Origin: Shewanella sp. Isolate11
Lineage (GTDB): Bacteria; Pseudomonadota; Gammaproteobacteria; Enterobacterales; Shewanellaceae
NCBI RefSeq assembly: GCF_022398315.1
Contig: NZ_JAKEVF010000002.1
Coordinates: 471,279-535,278 of the forward strand
Direction of reading: 5' to 3'
DNA: 64,000 nucleotides
Made by a program: the position numbers and the translations under genes. Below are positions 41,968 through 51,130 of this stretch, piece by piece; positions within the stretch are counted from its first letter, which is position 1; the number at the start of each line of letters is the position of its first letter. The notes beneath the pieces are model-generated. The model had not been told where the DNA came from. It saw only the letters and a program-made list of their open reading frames with translations, and did not search any database.

Positions 41968-42843
41968 TTAACGAGACTTAGCGCCCGGAACTATCGTGAG
42001 ATGCTCAATTTGGCTCAACACCTGCAAATTCGCTAATGCTAGCTGACAAACCCCTTGGCTGATTTGATGTCCTGCTGAGCAATCGACACTCCACTGACGT
42101 AATAAGTAACCAGCCAGTGCTGCACGACTATGAAGAGTCAGCTTGCCATCTTGCATCTGATAATCCAGTTCGATGGCCTCAGGATGCTTTAAACTTGGAT
42201 GAGGAATGATCACCAGTGGGATAACGGTTTGCCAATGTTTGTCTTGCGCCGCCAGTTCATGATCAAAAGGCTCATTAGCACTGATTGCAACAGATTTAAT
42301 ACGAGTTACCACAAAGTCGGTGAAAATCTCATGGGTCCTGTCGAAACAACGCACATGCCAACGCTGACCATTATTAACTAAAGTATGAGGCACTAAATCG
42401 CGCTGTGTTTCGCCAGAAGACACAGACACATAAGTGACGCTAATCGCTTGTCTCTGCTGAATAGCCCGCATAATCCCGGCAATAATATTGGTATCGGGAT
42501 GGATAAGCTGCACAGCATCAATGCACACTGCACTTGGCTGCACCGGATGGGACAAACCGTCGCCAAATCCATTTGCTAAACCATGCAAAATCATCTCAGG
42601 ATCATGGTCAAACAACGGCTTAAAACCTGGGTTTCGCAGATAACGCTTATCTTGATGCATCAAGCTCATGTTATCTGCCGCAAGACCACGATAATTAATC
42701 AAGTCTTGGTTAGACGCCGCTAAGCCCGTGGCAAATTTAGCGATTAAATCCTGCGCCGAGATCTGACCAAAATACTGCAAACTAAAATCGATAAACGCCA
42801 GTCGTTGGCGTTCGGCATGAGATAAGTTGTCTAATGCATCCAT
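41968..42843 (-). CDS. WYL-domain transcription regulator of the BrxR/CapW type
   Basis: A 291-residue protein: N-terminal winged-helix region (residues 8-75), central WYL domain (about 120-200; ISVTYVSVSSGETQRDLVPH, GQRWHVRCFDR) and a C-terminal dimerisation-like domain. This layout is that of BrxR/CapW regulators, which repress BREX, CBASS and other phage-defence operons and are thought to respond to a nucleic-acid-type ligand. No defence genes flank it here. Assignment to the BrxR/CapW group is from motif similarity. Confidence 0.75.
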   Translation of the reverse strand: MDALDNLSHAERQRLAFIDFSLQYFGQISAQDLIAKFATGLAASNQDLINYRGLAADNMSLMHQDKRYLRNPGFKPLFDHDPEMILHGLANGFGDGLSHPVQPSAVCIDAVQLIHPDTNIIAGIMRAIQQRQAISVTYVSVSSGETQRDLVPHTLVNNGQRWHVRCFDRTHEIFTDFVVTRIKSVAISANEPFDHELAAQDKHWQTVIPLVIIPHPSLKHPEAIELDYQMQDGKLTLHSRAALAGYLLRQWSVDCSAGHQISQGVCQLALANLQVLSQIEHLTIVPGAKSR

Positions 42844-42953
42844 ATTGCAAAACCCTATTGATTTAATACCTTACAGACATTGACTTAAGGTATGTTGATG
42901 CGCCAAAACTAATAGATTTCCCCTAAGGATGCAATTGATACACGATAAGTTTA

Positions 42954-44141
42954 TTACTCGATACCTATCCGTTTAAATGTCTCTTCACTTGGAAAACCAT
43001 CGGCAACAATGCCAACACTGCGTTGATACGCTTGTAGTCCAGTACGGGAGTTCGTCCCTAACACGCCGTCAGGTTTACCCACATCAAAACCTTGTTCATT
43101 GAGTTTACTTTGCAGCAACTTAATTTTATCGCGGCTAAAGTTATCCTGTTGCGGTGGTGCCACCATTAAAGGTGCCGCGCCGTTAATTCTATCGGCAAGA
43201 TGCCCAACGGCGATGGCATAGAACTCGGAACGGTTCCAGCGCATGATCACATTAAAATTTTCGTAACCTAAAAATGCAGGCCCAGTATGGCCAGCGGGCA
43301 AATATAGTGCAGCAGTCATATCAGGTGTAGATAGCTTTTGACCATTGGCTTTGATAATGCCTAATTCAGCCCAATTCACTAATGGCTGCGTAGAATTACG
43401 CCCCAGTGATTTAAACTCAAACTGCGCGGGTAACTTGACTTCCCGCCCCCAACGTTCATTTTTAACCCAACCTAATTGCTGCAAAAAATTCGCCGCAGAA
43501 CTCAAAGCATCTTCTGTGCTGTTCCATAGATCGGCCTTACCATCACCATCACCATCGATAGCATATTTGGCATACGCTGAAGGCATAAATTGAGTATGTC
43601 CCATAGCCCCAGCCCATGAACCCACCATGTCACTGGTACTGAATTGATAATTCTGCTTAAGCTTCATTGCTTGCAGTAATTCACCGGTAAAATAACTGCT
43701 ACGTCTTGGATCGCAGGCTAAGGTTGCCAAACTGTCGATAACGGGCATTTTACCTTTATAGCTGCCAAAATTGGTTTCTAATCCCCAAAACGCCATTAGA
43801 TATTGTGGTGGAACACCATATTGCTGTTGCAGTTTGGTGAGTAACTGACGATGTTGTTTCAGTAATCGGCGTCCCTCTTCGACTCGCCAATCTGTCACCC
43901 GCTTACTGAAATAGTTATCAAAACTTTGACTGAATTCAGGCTGCTTTTTATCCAGTTCGATAACCCGAGTGACATAACTGACTTGGCCTAAGGTTTCGTC
44001 TATGGTTTTAGCCGAAATACCTGCATCTTTTGCTTTTTGCTTTAAGCCCACAACACAGGTATCGAAATCTTGGTTCGCTTGAGCAAGGGTGGAGAACCCT
44101 GTTGCTAGTATGAGTGAAGCGAAAGTAAACAATTTTTTCAA
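42954..44141 (-). CDS. Lytic murein transglycosylase, MltB-like with peptidoglycan-binding domain
   Basis: A 395-residue secreted enzyme: signal peptide (cut near AQA-NQ), SLT_2/MltB catalytic domain with the active Glu in FWGLETNFG and the GAMGHTQFMPS segment, and a C-terminal PG_binding_1 domain (LLQSKLNEQGFDVGKPDG). It cleaves glycan strands to 1,6-anhydro products. No lipobox, so it is probably soluble in the periplasm. It starts at TTG with TGGAG about 9 bases upstream. Confidence 0.9.
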   Translation of the reverse strand: MKKLFTFASLILATGFSTLAQANQDFDTCVVGLKQKAKDAGISAKTIDETLGQVSYVTRVIELDKKQPEFSQSFDNYFSKRVTDWRVEEGRRLLKQHRQLLTKLQQQYGVPPQYLMAFWGLETNFGSYKGKMPVIDSLATLACDPRRSSYFTGELLQAMKLKQNYQFSTSDMVGSWAGAMGHTQFMPSAYAKYAIDGDGDGKADLWNSTEDALSSAANFLQQLGWVKNERWGREVKLPAQFEFKSLGRNSTQPLVNWAELGIIKANGQKLSTPDMTAALYLPAGHTGPAFLGYENFNVIMRWNRSEFYAIAVGHLADRINGAAPLMVAPPQQDNFSRDKIKLLQSKLNEQGFDVGKPDGVLGTNSRTGLQAYQRSVGIVADGFPSEETFKRIGIE

Positions 44142-44333
44142 AACAACAACTCCATTTAATCAATAGCCGCAAACCTGCGCTAGCCAAAAAACAGCGACCG
44201 AAAGAAACGGGCTAGCCTCTGCACATCATAACCATAGAAACTGATTACACTAGTCTTTTCTGATTAATTATTGCTTAAGTCAGTGCTTTTTAAGGTAAGC
44301 GCCTAAATAGTGTCCTTTTCATAAAACTATCAC

Positions 44334-44361
44334 TTGGTACAGCAGCCAGTTTGCGTATAAT
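44334..44361 (+). promoter_or_regulatory. Sigma-70 promoter of the DUF2750 gene
   Basis: TTGGTA at 44334-44339, 16-base spacer, perfect TATAAT at 44356-44361, about 34 bases before the ATG. Confidence 0.75.
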
Positions 44362-44395
44362 GGCCTTGTTTATCACAAACTTTTAAGAGATCTGT

Positions 44396-44755
44396 ATGAC
44401 TGATAGCAACCCAGTTTTATCAAGCTTTATCGAAAACGTAACTGAGCACCAAGCGGTTTGGGGTCTTCAAGACGAAACTGGCGAAGGCTGGGTAGTATGT
44501 GACTCTTCAGAGTTTGATGAAACCGATGTAATGCCGCTTTGGTCAACACCTGAGCAAGCTAAACAGCATTGCACCGAGGAGTGGCAAGATTACCAAGTTG
44601 CCGCAATTCCATTAGAAGAGTTACTAGAGTATTGGATCCAAGATTTACATGATGATGGCGTGTTAGTCGGTGTAGATTGGCAAGCAGACCAAGATTGTCT
44701 TGAACTCGACCCTATCACGCTAGCCAAGCACTTAGTGGACATTGAGCAAGTTTAA
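44396..44755 (+). CDS. DUF2750 protein
   Basis: A 119-residue acidic cytoplasmic protein. The pattern WGLQDETGEGWVV...LPLWSTPEQA-like followed by LEELLEYWIQDLHDDGVLVGVDW is that of DUF2750, of unknown function. GAGA lies before the ATG, and a good promoter is visible upstream. A zinc-motif protein follows after 57 bases on the same strand. Confidence 0.75.
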   Translation: MTDSNPVLSSFIENVTEHQAVWGLQDETGEGWVVCDSSEFDETDVMPLWSTPEQAKQHCTEEWQDYQVAAIPLEELLEYWIQDLHDDGVLVGVDWQADQDCLELDPITLAKHLVDIEQV

Positions 44756-44812
44756 ATCGAGTTCATTGCCAACCGTGTTTTATCACATCTAAGCAGACAA
44801 GGTAACTGACTC

Positions 44813-45466
44813 TTGTCTGCTGACTTTCCCCTGATTGATATTCCCTTCGAGCAACGCCACACCTGTTGGTTTTGCGCTGAACCCTGTGCCGATACTTTTG
44901 AATATCCAGCTCAAGCCTATACACCTCACCCCTCGCTTGCGGTACCAAGCTGCAAAGAATGCAAGAAAATTGCGAGTAAAAATCCGCTGACTTCCATTTG
45001 GGATTGCCATATGGCGGTTAAAGACGAACTGATGCGGATCTACGCTAAACACCTGGCAATTGGTGAGAATTGGACCGAACAGGAACTCGCCGAATCGGAG
45101 TTTTCTTGCAAGGTATTTGAAGGCTTTAAAAAAAGCGCTTGGTTTATGTACCAAGTCGCTAAAGGCAGAGTCAGCGCGGCACCTTGGCCAATCAGTATTA
45201 ATGGCGTCGCGCTAGATAGCACTGATTATCAGCTGGGCTTTCAATTTGACGGCGTAAACTACAGCTCTATCGCGAAAGCCGTTGATCATTACAGCCAGAT
45301 GCTAGGTCTAGATAAAGACTTTTTACAACAACTTGTCAGCATTGTCGGGCGGCACCGATTTGCTTACGCCGTCAGAGTCAGTCGACTTAATATCGTCGCA
45401 AGTAAAGCGGTTAAGCGCCAGGTACTGCAAGATATTGCCAACGAATCAACCGACGATATCTCGTAA
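44813..45466 (+). CDS. Conserved hypothetical protein with N-terminal CxxC zinc motif
   Basis: A 217-residue protein I do not recognise. The N-terminus has paired cysteines (CWFCAEPC near residues 18-25, CKEC near 47-50), fitting a treble-clef or HNH-like zinc site. Conserved-looking aromatic residues follow but no catalytic motif. It starts at TTG with AAGG about 10 bases upstream. Its last 21 bases overlap the cheV 3' end on the other strand. Confidence 0.65.
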   Translation: MSADFPLIDIPFEQRHTCWFCAEPCADTFEYPAQAYTPHPSLAVPSCKECKKIASKNPLTSIWDCHMAVKDELMRIYAKHLAIGENWTEQELAESEFSCKVFEGFKKSAWFMYQVAKGRVSAAPWPISINGVALDSTDYQLGFQFDGVNYSSIAKAVDHYSQMLGLDKDFLQQLVSIVGRHRFAYAVRVSRLNIVASKAVKRQVLQDIANESTDDIS

Positions 45467-46399
45467 CCTCTGCTGTACCGTATCGACTAATAAATCTGGT
45501 TGAAACTTAGAAATAAACCGATCGCAACCAACCTTGTCTACCATCAGATTATTAAAGCTGCCACTCAGCGAAGTATTTAAGGTAATAAACAGCTGATCCA
45601 TTCGCTTATCATTGCGCACTTCGTGGGTTAATCGATAACCATCCATTTCAGGCATTTCGGCATCGGTGATCAACATCAGTAGCTCATTGGCCACATCACG
45701 CCCCTGCTCACACCACTTTTGCAGCATGGATAATGCTTCAAGGCCATCAGAGGCTTCGATGACTTCTATGCCTAAAGGTGTAAGAGTCTGTTTAACCTGC
45801 TCACGCGCGGTAGAAGAATCATCGGCCAAGAGGATTTTTCGCCCTTGCATCTGTGTCATTAATGATTGGTCTAAAACACCATCAGACAAACGCACGTCAT
45901 ATTGAATAATTTCTGCCAGCACTTTCTCAACATCAATAATCGACACTAATTCCGTTGTTGCTCCCGACGGCGTTTGAATATCAACCTGAGTAATTGCGGT
46001 TAAGTAGTTATTACTGCCCGTGCTTTTAGGTGGCGGTAACACATCCCCCCAAGTCATATTGATAATGTGATCAACTTTACCAACCATAAAACCTTGGATG
46101 CTTCGGTTGTATTCGGTGATGATCAAATTCGCCTCACTGGTATCGAGCATAGGCTTAAAGCCAATGGCACAACGCAGATCGATAACCGGAATTGATGTTC
46201 CTCGAATATTAGCCACGCCTTTGATACTCGGGTGACTTCCAGGCAGTTTGCTTAATCGAGGCAACTTAACCACCTCTTTGACTTTGAATACATTAATTGC
46301 AAACAGTTGAGTTGCATTGATTTTAAATAACAACAGCTCTAATCGATTTTCACCCACTAACTGAGTACGCTGATCAACGCTTTCCAGCACTCTGGTCAT
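45446..46399 (-). CDS. cheV: Chemotaxis coupling protein CheV
   Basis: A 317-residue protein: CheW-like domain (residues 20-170) joined to a receiver domain (190-315). Receiver residues are in place: acidic pair in LLADDS, phospho-Asp in LITDAEMPEMDG, Lys in FISKFQ. It couples chemoreceptors to CheA, with the receiver allowing phosphorylation-based adaptation. AAGAGAATTAAA precedes the ATG. No other che gene is adjacent. Confidence 0.92.
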   Translation of the reverse strand: MTRVLESVDQRTQLVGENRLELLLFKINATQLFAINVFKVKEVVKLPRLSKLPGSHPSIKGVANIRGTSIPVIDLRCAIGFKPMLDTSEANLIITEYNRSIQGFMVGKVDHIINMTWGDVLPPPKSTGSNNYLTAITQVDIQTPSGATTELVSIIDVEKVLAEIIQYDVRLSDGVLDQSLMTQMQGRKILLADDSSTAREQVKQTLTPLGIEVIEASDGLEALSMLQKWCEQGRDVANELLMLITDAEMPEMDGYRLTHEVRNDKRMDQLFITLNTSLSGSFNNLMVDKVGCDRFISKFQPDLLVDTVQQRLRDIVG

Positions 46400-46872
46400 T
46401 TTAATTCTCTTGATGACTTCTAATTCATTTAGCTATCGGCCTGTGGGCACAAAGCTTAAGTCATTAAGCCGCTTGGCCTAATTTGAATAAGCATAAGCCG
46501 ATGCCACTATCATTTCTGATATTTAAAGTTTAAATCGATTGACAAGCAGTAAAGGCGCGATATAATCCATCGGTTTTGAAATTCCTGCCCTATTTTTTGT
46601 ATCGCTAGACCCTTTCGTCACCGCATCCAACAAATCAGCAGTTTCCTCTTCGTCATCTTACTGTCATGTAACCATGATGTACTGTGCGTCGATCTTGCAT
46701 TATTCGCAATTTGAACAGGGTAATCCCCCTATCAATTTGTAATAGAGACTTGATTAGATGAATAAAGGTAGGTAACTTCAACAAGGTTAAAATTCATCTT
46801 TGCAAAAAGCTAAGGATTTTTTATTTATAAAATTCAACTGCATAAGCAGCTAAAATAAAAGGAGTATGGCCT
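46400..46872. other. 473-base region with divergent promoters and a long leader
   Basis: Between cheV (minus) and a 57-residue gene (plus). It holds a near-perfect sigma-70 promoter at 46539-46566, after which about 300 bases precede the ATG at 46873. That leader is pyrimidine-rich at first (46583-46670), contains no tRNA and no known riboswitch that I recognise, and no convincing terminator, so it is either a long 5' leader or an unlisted RNA. Confidence 0.55.
46539..46566 (+). promoter_or_regulatory. Consensus sigma-70 promoter
   Basis: TTGACA (46539-46544), 16-base spacer ending GGCGCGA, TATAAT (46561-46566). Both hexamers are perfect. Transcription should start near 46573 and run rightward. 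Confidence 0.85.
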
Positions 46873-47046
46873 ATGTCGTACAAAATGAATGGTCATGAGA
46901 TCACAGTTAATTTCCCAGTGGCCTCAATATCAGTAAACAAGTCATCTATCGCATTTACCGATAGTCTTGGTAAAAATAAGCAAACATTTTCAAAGCGTAC
47001 CGAAGCGTTACAATTCATGAAATGGTTGCTTTCAAGTAACAAATAA
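46873..47046 (+). CDS. 57-residue orphan protein
   Basis: MSYKMNGHEITVNFPVASIS... ending in TEALQFMKWLLSSNK. The start has a strong AAAAGGAG site 9 bases upstream, and a consensus promoter lies 300 bases before it. The protein is soluble and basic, with alternating beta-like stretches, a short GKNK turn and a C-terminal helix. I do not recognise it. Good translation signals make it likely real despite its size. Confidence 0.65.
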   Translation: MSYKMNGHEITVNFPVASISVNKSSIAFTDSLGKNKQTFSKRTEALQFMKWLLSSNK

Positions 47047-47220
47047 ACCTCGCTATTCGATACCCTTCCTCTCATTGTATCGAAGGTTGCTCAAGCAACC
47101 AGTAGGATTGACACCATTAAGTCAACGACTCAGCACTTCATTTGGCTCAGGTTGTATCACTTTCACAGATACTAACCTAGCCAAATGGCATTAATGCACT
47201 AATCAACTAACCATTTTAAA

Positions 47221-48144
47221 TCAATTGCTTACACCATATTTGCGTTGGTATCTTGGTAACATCGACTGATTGCCAAGCAAACCGCCCTGATGCAGGTAAA
47301 GGACTTGTTGAGATCCAAACTCCGCTAAATGTTGACTCAGCACCATCCAGCCTAATGGATCATATAGCAGTTCAAACTCAATACCTGTATCTTTTAGCTG
47401 CTGCCATATCTGATAAAACTCTGGGTATAATTTGCCAAAATGATAACGCTTATGGGTATCGAGTATTTGTGGATGTAAACTAACATCGGTTTCAAGCTGG
47501 GTAAATTGCTGCTTAAGGTAATCTTCACCACCGACTACCGCGCAGCAGCAAACACGAATACTAGCATCTAACTGTTTAAACGATTTACTGAGATACAGCG
47601 CCGTCGTCCCCGTTCCAGAGGGTAAAAACACCACCAGTTCTGATAACTCTTGTTGCTGTTTCCAATCTATAATTTCACAGGCTAATTGGCGCACGCCATA
47701 TTCTGCGTAATGACAGCGCCCTCCTTCAGGCACAAATAGCGCCTTAGGCCCAACAGGCATAACCGATTGCTCAATGTAACTTAGCGTGTCACGCTTGCTC
47801 CTATCTGCACGCAGAGACAAATCGATGATATTGGCACCATTAACTAATGCGGCTTGATAATTCCCTAGCGGATTAGCGCGTAAATAGCCTGCGATATGAT
47901 CCACATAGAAATCGAGCTGCCAGCCCTTTAGCTTGGCCAATGCCGACATAGAATAGAGCGAATTAGCCTGCGGCGAACCATACCCCACCAGCTTAGTGAT
48001 CCCAGGAAAATCATTAGCAAGAAAATAGGCAAACTTTCTTGCTTTATTACCCGAAAACTCAGGATGAAGCAGATCATCTCGTTTAACAAAAATCTGGTGT
48101 TGTTCAAAGCAAATTTTATCAACTGGAGTTTGGGCTAGTTTCAT
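47221..48144 (-). CDS. PLP-dependent ACC deaminase / D-cysteine desulfhydrase family protein
   Basis: About 307 residues of the TrpB-fold (fold type II) family. The PLP Lys lies in FSGNKARKF, and the phosphate-binding loop reads LPSGTGTTALYLS. Family members act on ACC or D-cysteine; the substrate here is unresolved. I chose the ATG at 48144 rather than the GTG at 48162 because TTGGA precedes it and the product then starts MKLAQTPV. It stands alone. Confidence 0.8.
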   Translation of the reverse strand: MKLAQTPVDKICFEQHQIFVKRDDLLHPEFSGNKARKFAYFLANDFPGITKLVGYGSPQANSLYSMSALAKLKGWQLDFYVDHIAGYLRANPLGNYQAALVNGANIIDLSLRADRSKRDTLSYIEQSVMPVGPKALFVPEGGRCHYAEYGVRQLACEIIDWKQQQELSELVVFLPSGTGTTALYLSKSFKQLDASIRVCCCAVVGGEDYLKQQFTQLETDVSLHPQILDTHKRYHFGKLYPEFYQIWQQLKDTGIEFELLYDPLGWMVLSQHLAEFGSQQVLYLHQGGLLGNQSMLPRYQRKYGVSN

Positions 48145-48400
48145 CACAATCCAAGTGGCCACAAGGCTAAAACGCTAGTTTACACTCAGGTTTAAAGCTT
48201 GAGCAATGGAGCTAACGCTTTTGACTAACTTTAGGTCTAACTTACTAACAAGTTTGCGCACCACATTATCAAACACAAAGAAAACAGCAACTTATAAACT
48301 GGCATAATTCTCGCTTATTACTTGTTAATAAGAATAACATCCGACTTATCGAGTTAACTCAAACGAGATAACGAGATAGTTACATCAGCTGGAGAATTAA

Positions 48401-48814
48401 ATGGCGCTACTTAGATTAATTTTTAACATTGCATGGTTTATTTTGGGCGGCTTCATCATGGGTCTAGCCTGGTGGTTGGCCGGACTGCTCTGCTTTATCA
48501 GCATTATCGGTATCCCCTTTGGGCGCGCCTGTTTTGTTATTGGTGAGATGACCTTTTGGCCGTTTGGTCAAGAGAGTCGCAATCGTAAAAACATCACCGG
48601 AATCGAAGATTTCGGTACTGGCCCCCTAGGTATGATAGGCAATATCGTTTGGTTTTTACTGTTCGGGATCTGGTTGGCAATTGGTCATATTGGTCATGCT
48701 CTCGCTTGCTTTGTCAGTATCATAGGCATTCCCTTTGGGATTCAGCATCTGAAATTAGCCCTATTGAGCTTGACACCAATAGGACAAACCGTGACAGCAA
48801 AAACCAGTGGTTAA
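48401..48814 (+). CDS. YccF-domain inner-membrane protein
   Basis: A 137-residue membrane protein made of two similar halves; each contains the motif ISIIGIPFG. This duplicated hydrophobic unit is the YccF (DUF307) domain, of unknown function. CTGGAGAATTAA precedes the ATG. It stands alone. Confidence 0.85.
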   Translation: MALLRLIFNIAWFILGGFIMGLAWWLAGLLCFISIIGIPFGRACFVIGEMTFWPFGQESRNRKNITGIEDFGTGPLGMIGNIVWFLLFGIWLAIGHIGHALACFVSIIGIPFGIQHLKLALLSLTPIGQTVTAKTSG

Positions 48815-48869
48815 TCGCCATAGATAGATTTTTAACGGTTTAAAATGATTGAGTGACTTAAGATTCATC

Positions 48870-49673
48870 CTATTCGATAGTAGACAAATATTGCTGCACT
48901 ATCTTGTCTTTATCGATCATCTTAAGTCCTTTATTTAACGCCTGCCGCCACTCACGTCCTTCGGCGGTATTTTTAAAGGCGATATGTAGAGTACGAGTTT
49001 CTAGTAACTGTTTATTGAGCTGGATTTTTTTATGTAACTCGCTGAGGTGTGTCTGCTTAATCAAATAATTAAACACATATTTATCGATCACCGCGCCCTG
49101 TATACGACCTGTGGCCACCTTTTGAATGTTATGTTCATCTGAATTAGCCTTTTCAACGGGTTGCATGCCACTGGCAATCATGGCGTCGAGTTCGAGTGTA
49201 TTTTGATAATCATGAACCACGCCAAGGCGATATTGATTGAGGTCTTTGACGTTTGACCAGCGGATAGGAAACTGTTGTTGCTCTATCAATGCAACAGGAC
49301 TGACACCGATAGGGTCTGAAAAAACATATTCGTCACTGGGGAAATGATATTCAGGGAAGTAGCCACTATAAATGCTGTGAGCAGGTTTGATGATTCGTAT
49401 GGTACGACTCCAAGGGTAATAATCTACTTTAAGATCGTGCCCCACCGCCTTTAATGCGGCACGTACGACTTCAACCGAGGCGCCACCAGCCAATATTTGC
49501 TCACCCGTATAAGGTGGCCAATTAAGCGATGACAGCGTCAAAGTAGCCGCTTTTATGGGCGATATACTCATCAGGCCAATACACAGCAGCAATAGAGAAA
49601 CACCAACCTTGAGGCTAAGTTTTGAATTGCTATGAATGTGCCTGTTGTAAACGCCACGAAAAAGGGATGACAT
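48870..49673 (-). CDS. Orphan periplasmic substrate-binding protein (SBP_bac_3)
   Basis: A 267-residue protein with a signal segment (SLLLLCIGLMSISPIKAA, cut near residue 42) and a solute-binding domain opening LTLSSLNWPPYTGEQ. It looks like the amino-acid-type binding proteins, but no ABC permease or ATPase is adjacent; in Shewanella many such orphans exist and may serve as sensors. The N-terminus is long, so a later start is possible. AAGGA lies 10 bases before the ATG. Confidence 0.8.
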   Translation of the reverse strand: MSSLFRGVYNRHIHSNSKLSLKVGVSLLLLCIGLMSISPIKAATLTLSSLNWPPYTGEQILAGGASVEVVRAALKAVGHDLKVDYYPWSRTIRIIKPAHSIYSGYFPEYHFPSDEYVFSDPIGVSPVALIEQQQFPIRWSNVKDLNQYRLGVVHDYQNTLELDAMIASGMQPVEKANSDEHNIQKVATGRIQGAVIDKYVFNYLIKQTHLSELHKKIQLNKQLLETRTLHIAFKNTAEGREWRQALNKGLKMIDKDKIVQQYLSTIE

Positions 49674-49820
49674 AAAAACGATATCCTTACGGCATGAAGA
49701 AGCTGAGCGACTATAGAAATAGTCAAGTAAGACTCATTATAGTCGCCGATACCTAAAGTGGATTTGTCCCTTGCGGCATAGATTTAGAGTGACAATGTAA
49801 TCAAAGAGAGGAATTAACCA

Positions 49821-50045
49821 ATGTTACGTAAAACCACCATTACCTTAGTTGGAGGCATTGTCACTATTCTAGGTTTACTCCTTATCGTGATGCCTGGCCC
49901 TGCATGGTTACTGCTTCCTATAGGGTTAGCGATTTTAAGTCTGGAATATCCTTGGGCGAGAAAATGGCTGAAGAAAAGCCAAGCTTATATGAGTCGCTCG
50001 GCTCGATTTTTAGATCAGAAGATCAGACAGTTCAAATACCGATAA
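49821..50045 (+). CDS. Small PGPGW-type membrane protein
   Basis: A 74-residue protein with two hydrophobic segments joined by MPGPAWLLLPIGLAIL, close to the PGPGW signature (Pfam PF09656), then a basic tail ending RQFKYR. Function unknown. GAGAGGAATTAACCA precedes the ATG. Confidence 0.75.
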   Translation: MLRKTTITLVGGIVTILGLLLIVMPGPAWLLLPIGLAILSLEYPWARKWLKKSQAYMSRSARFLDQKIRQFKYR

Positions 50046-50094
50046 AATTGTTAAATCGATAATTTATAATGATGACCCATTAACAGAGCTTAAG

Positions 50095-50976
50095 CTATTG
50101 AAACTCTTTTAGAATTAACTCAGTAAACAACTGACCGGCTCGGCCTAGCGGCCTATCTAGCGTAGAAACTAACTGTGGTGTAAAGCTATATCGGCTACCG
50201 CCGGCAAAATCTAGCTCAACTAATTCACCACTGGCTAACTCTGATTCAATTAAGAAATCTGGCATCCAGCCAAAACCGAGCCCCATCAGCAGGGCATTTT
50301 TCTTCATGATGAAGCCAGATAAGTAAAATACCTTATCGCCACCAAACTGCAATTCATCGCTGTGTTGTTTTCCCGGTGAAGAGTCTTCTATGGTCAACTC
50401 AACATGCTGTAACAGCTCATATAATCCCACAGGCTGAATGTTCGCTAATGGATGTTCTCTAGATACCACCAAAATACTATTAATGTTAGGTAATGACTGC
50501 GCTCGATAACTCGGTCCACTCTGGTAGTCTTTCACTAGCATTAAGTCAGCACTGTCCCGCTCAAATCTATGTTGAACTCCCCCCAAAAACTCTACATTTA
50601 ACTGAATCTTAGTGGGAATATTGTGCAGAGACATCTGCTTTAATGCGCGCATAATAGGTTCCATCGGTAACGCTCCGTCGACGACAACCACTAACTTAGG
50701 TTCCCAACCCTGACTAAAACGACTCGCCAAATGTTCGATATTACCTAGGTATTGCAGTAACCTGCGACCCTCGGCCAAGATCACTTGTCCTTCTGGCGTT
50801 AATTCTGCTCGGTACTGGTCGCGACAAAAAAGCTTTACACTAAGGTGCTGTTCCAGTTTCTTCACTTGGTAGCTCACCGCCGACTGCGCCTTATGTAAAC
50901 GCTCGGCAGCCTTAGCAAAACTGCCCTCTTCGACCAAGATCTCAAGCACCCGAAAAGCCTCTACATCAATTTTCAT
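50095..50976 (-). CDS. LysR-family transcription regulator, divergent from hmgA
   Basis: A 293-residue LysR regulator. The N-terminal helix-turn-helix reads FRVLEILVEEGSFAKAAERL...AQSAVSYQVKKLEQ; residues 90-290 are the inducer-binding domain. I chose the ATG at 50976 (start MKIDVEAF), which lies behind GGGA and leaves the operator outside the gene; the frame is open to 51012. Its divergence from hmgA suggests control of tyrosine catabolism, which is inference. Confidence 0.85.
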   Translation of the reverse strand: MKIDVEAFRVLEILVEEGSFAKAAERLHKAQSAVSYQVKKLEQHLSVKLFCRDQYRAELTPEGQVILAEGRRLLQYLGNIEHLASRFSQGWEPKLVVVVDGALPMEPIMRALKQMSLHNIPTKIQLNVEFLGGVQHRFERDSADLMLVKDYQSGPSYRAQSLPNINSILVVSREHPLANIQPVGLYELLQHVELTIEDSSPGKQHSDELQFGGDKVFYLSGFIMKKNALLMGLGFGWMPDFLIESELASGELVELDFAGGSRYSFTPQLVSTLDRPLGRAGQLFTELILKEFQ

Positions 50977-51007
50977 CGCAAATCCCAACTGTAAACAAAA
51001 CAACACC

Positions 51008-51022
51008 ATCAAATTATTTGAT
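51008..51022. promoter_or_regulatory. LysR-type operator between the regulator and hmgA
   Basis: ATCAAA-TTA-TTTGAT is a perfect 6-bp dyad and contains the T-N11-A LysR box (T51009, A51021). It lies 32 bases upstream of the regulator start and about 110 before hmgA. Confidence 0.6.
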
Positions 51023-51130
51023 AATGATAAGCCATTTATTATTCTTTTTTTTGGTCATTACAGCAACTAGATTGTTAGCTAGATCACAAAATAGATGCCT
51101 GTGCTCGCTAACACAGCAAGGATTTTAGCT

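Noticed and set aside
41968-44141. Phage-defence island around the WYL regulator
   Set aside because: Neighbours (slyD, esterase, lytic transglycosylase, DUF2750) are housekeeping types; no nuclease, cyclase or methylase system is present.
46573-46872. Leader considered as 6S RNA, tRNA or a known riboswitch
   Set aside because: No cloverleaf, no T-loop GGTTCGAATC-like stretch and no 6S-like ends could be found by eye.
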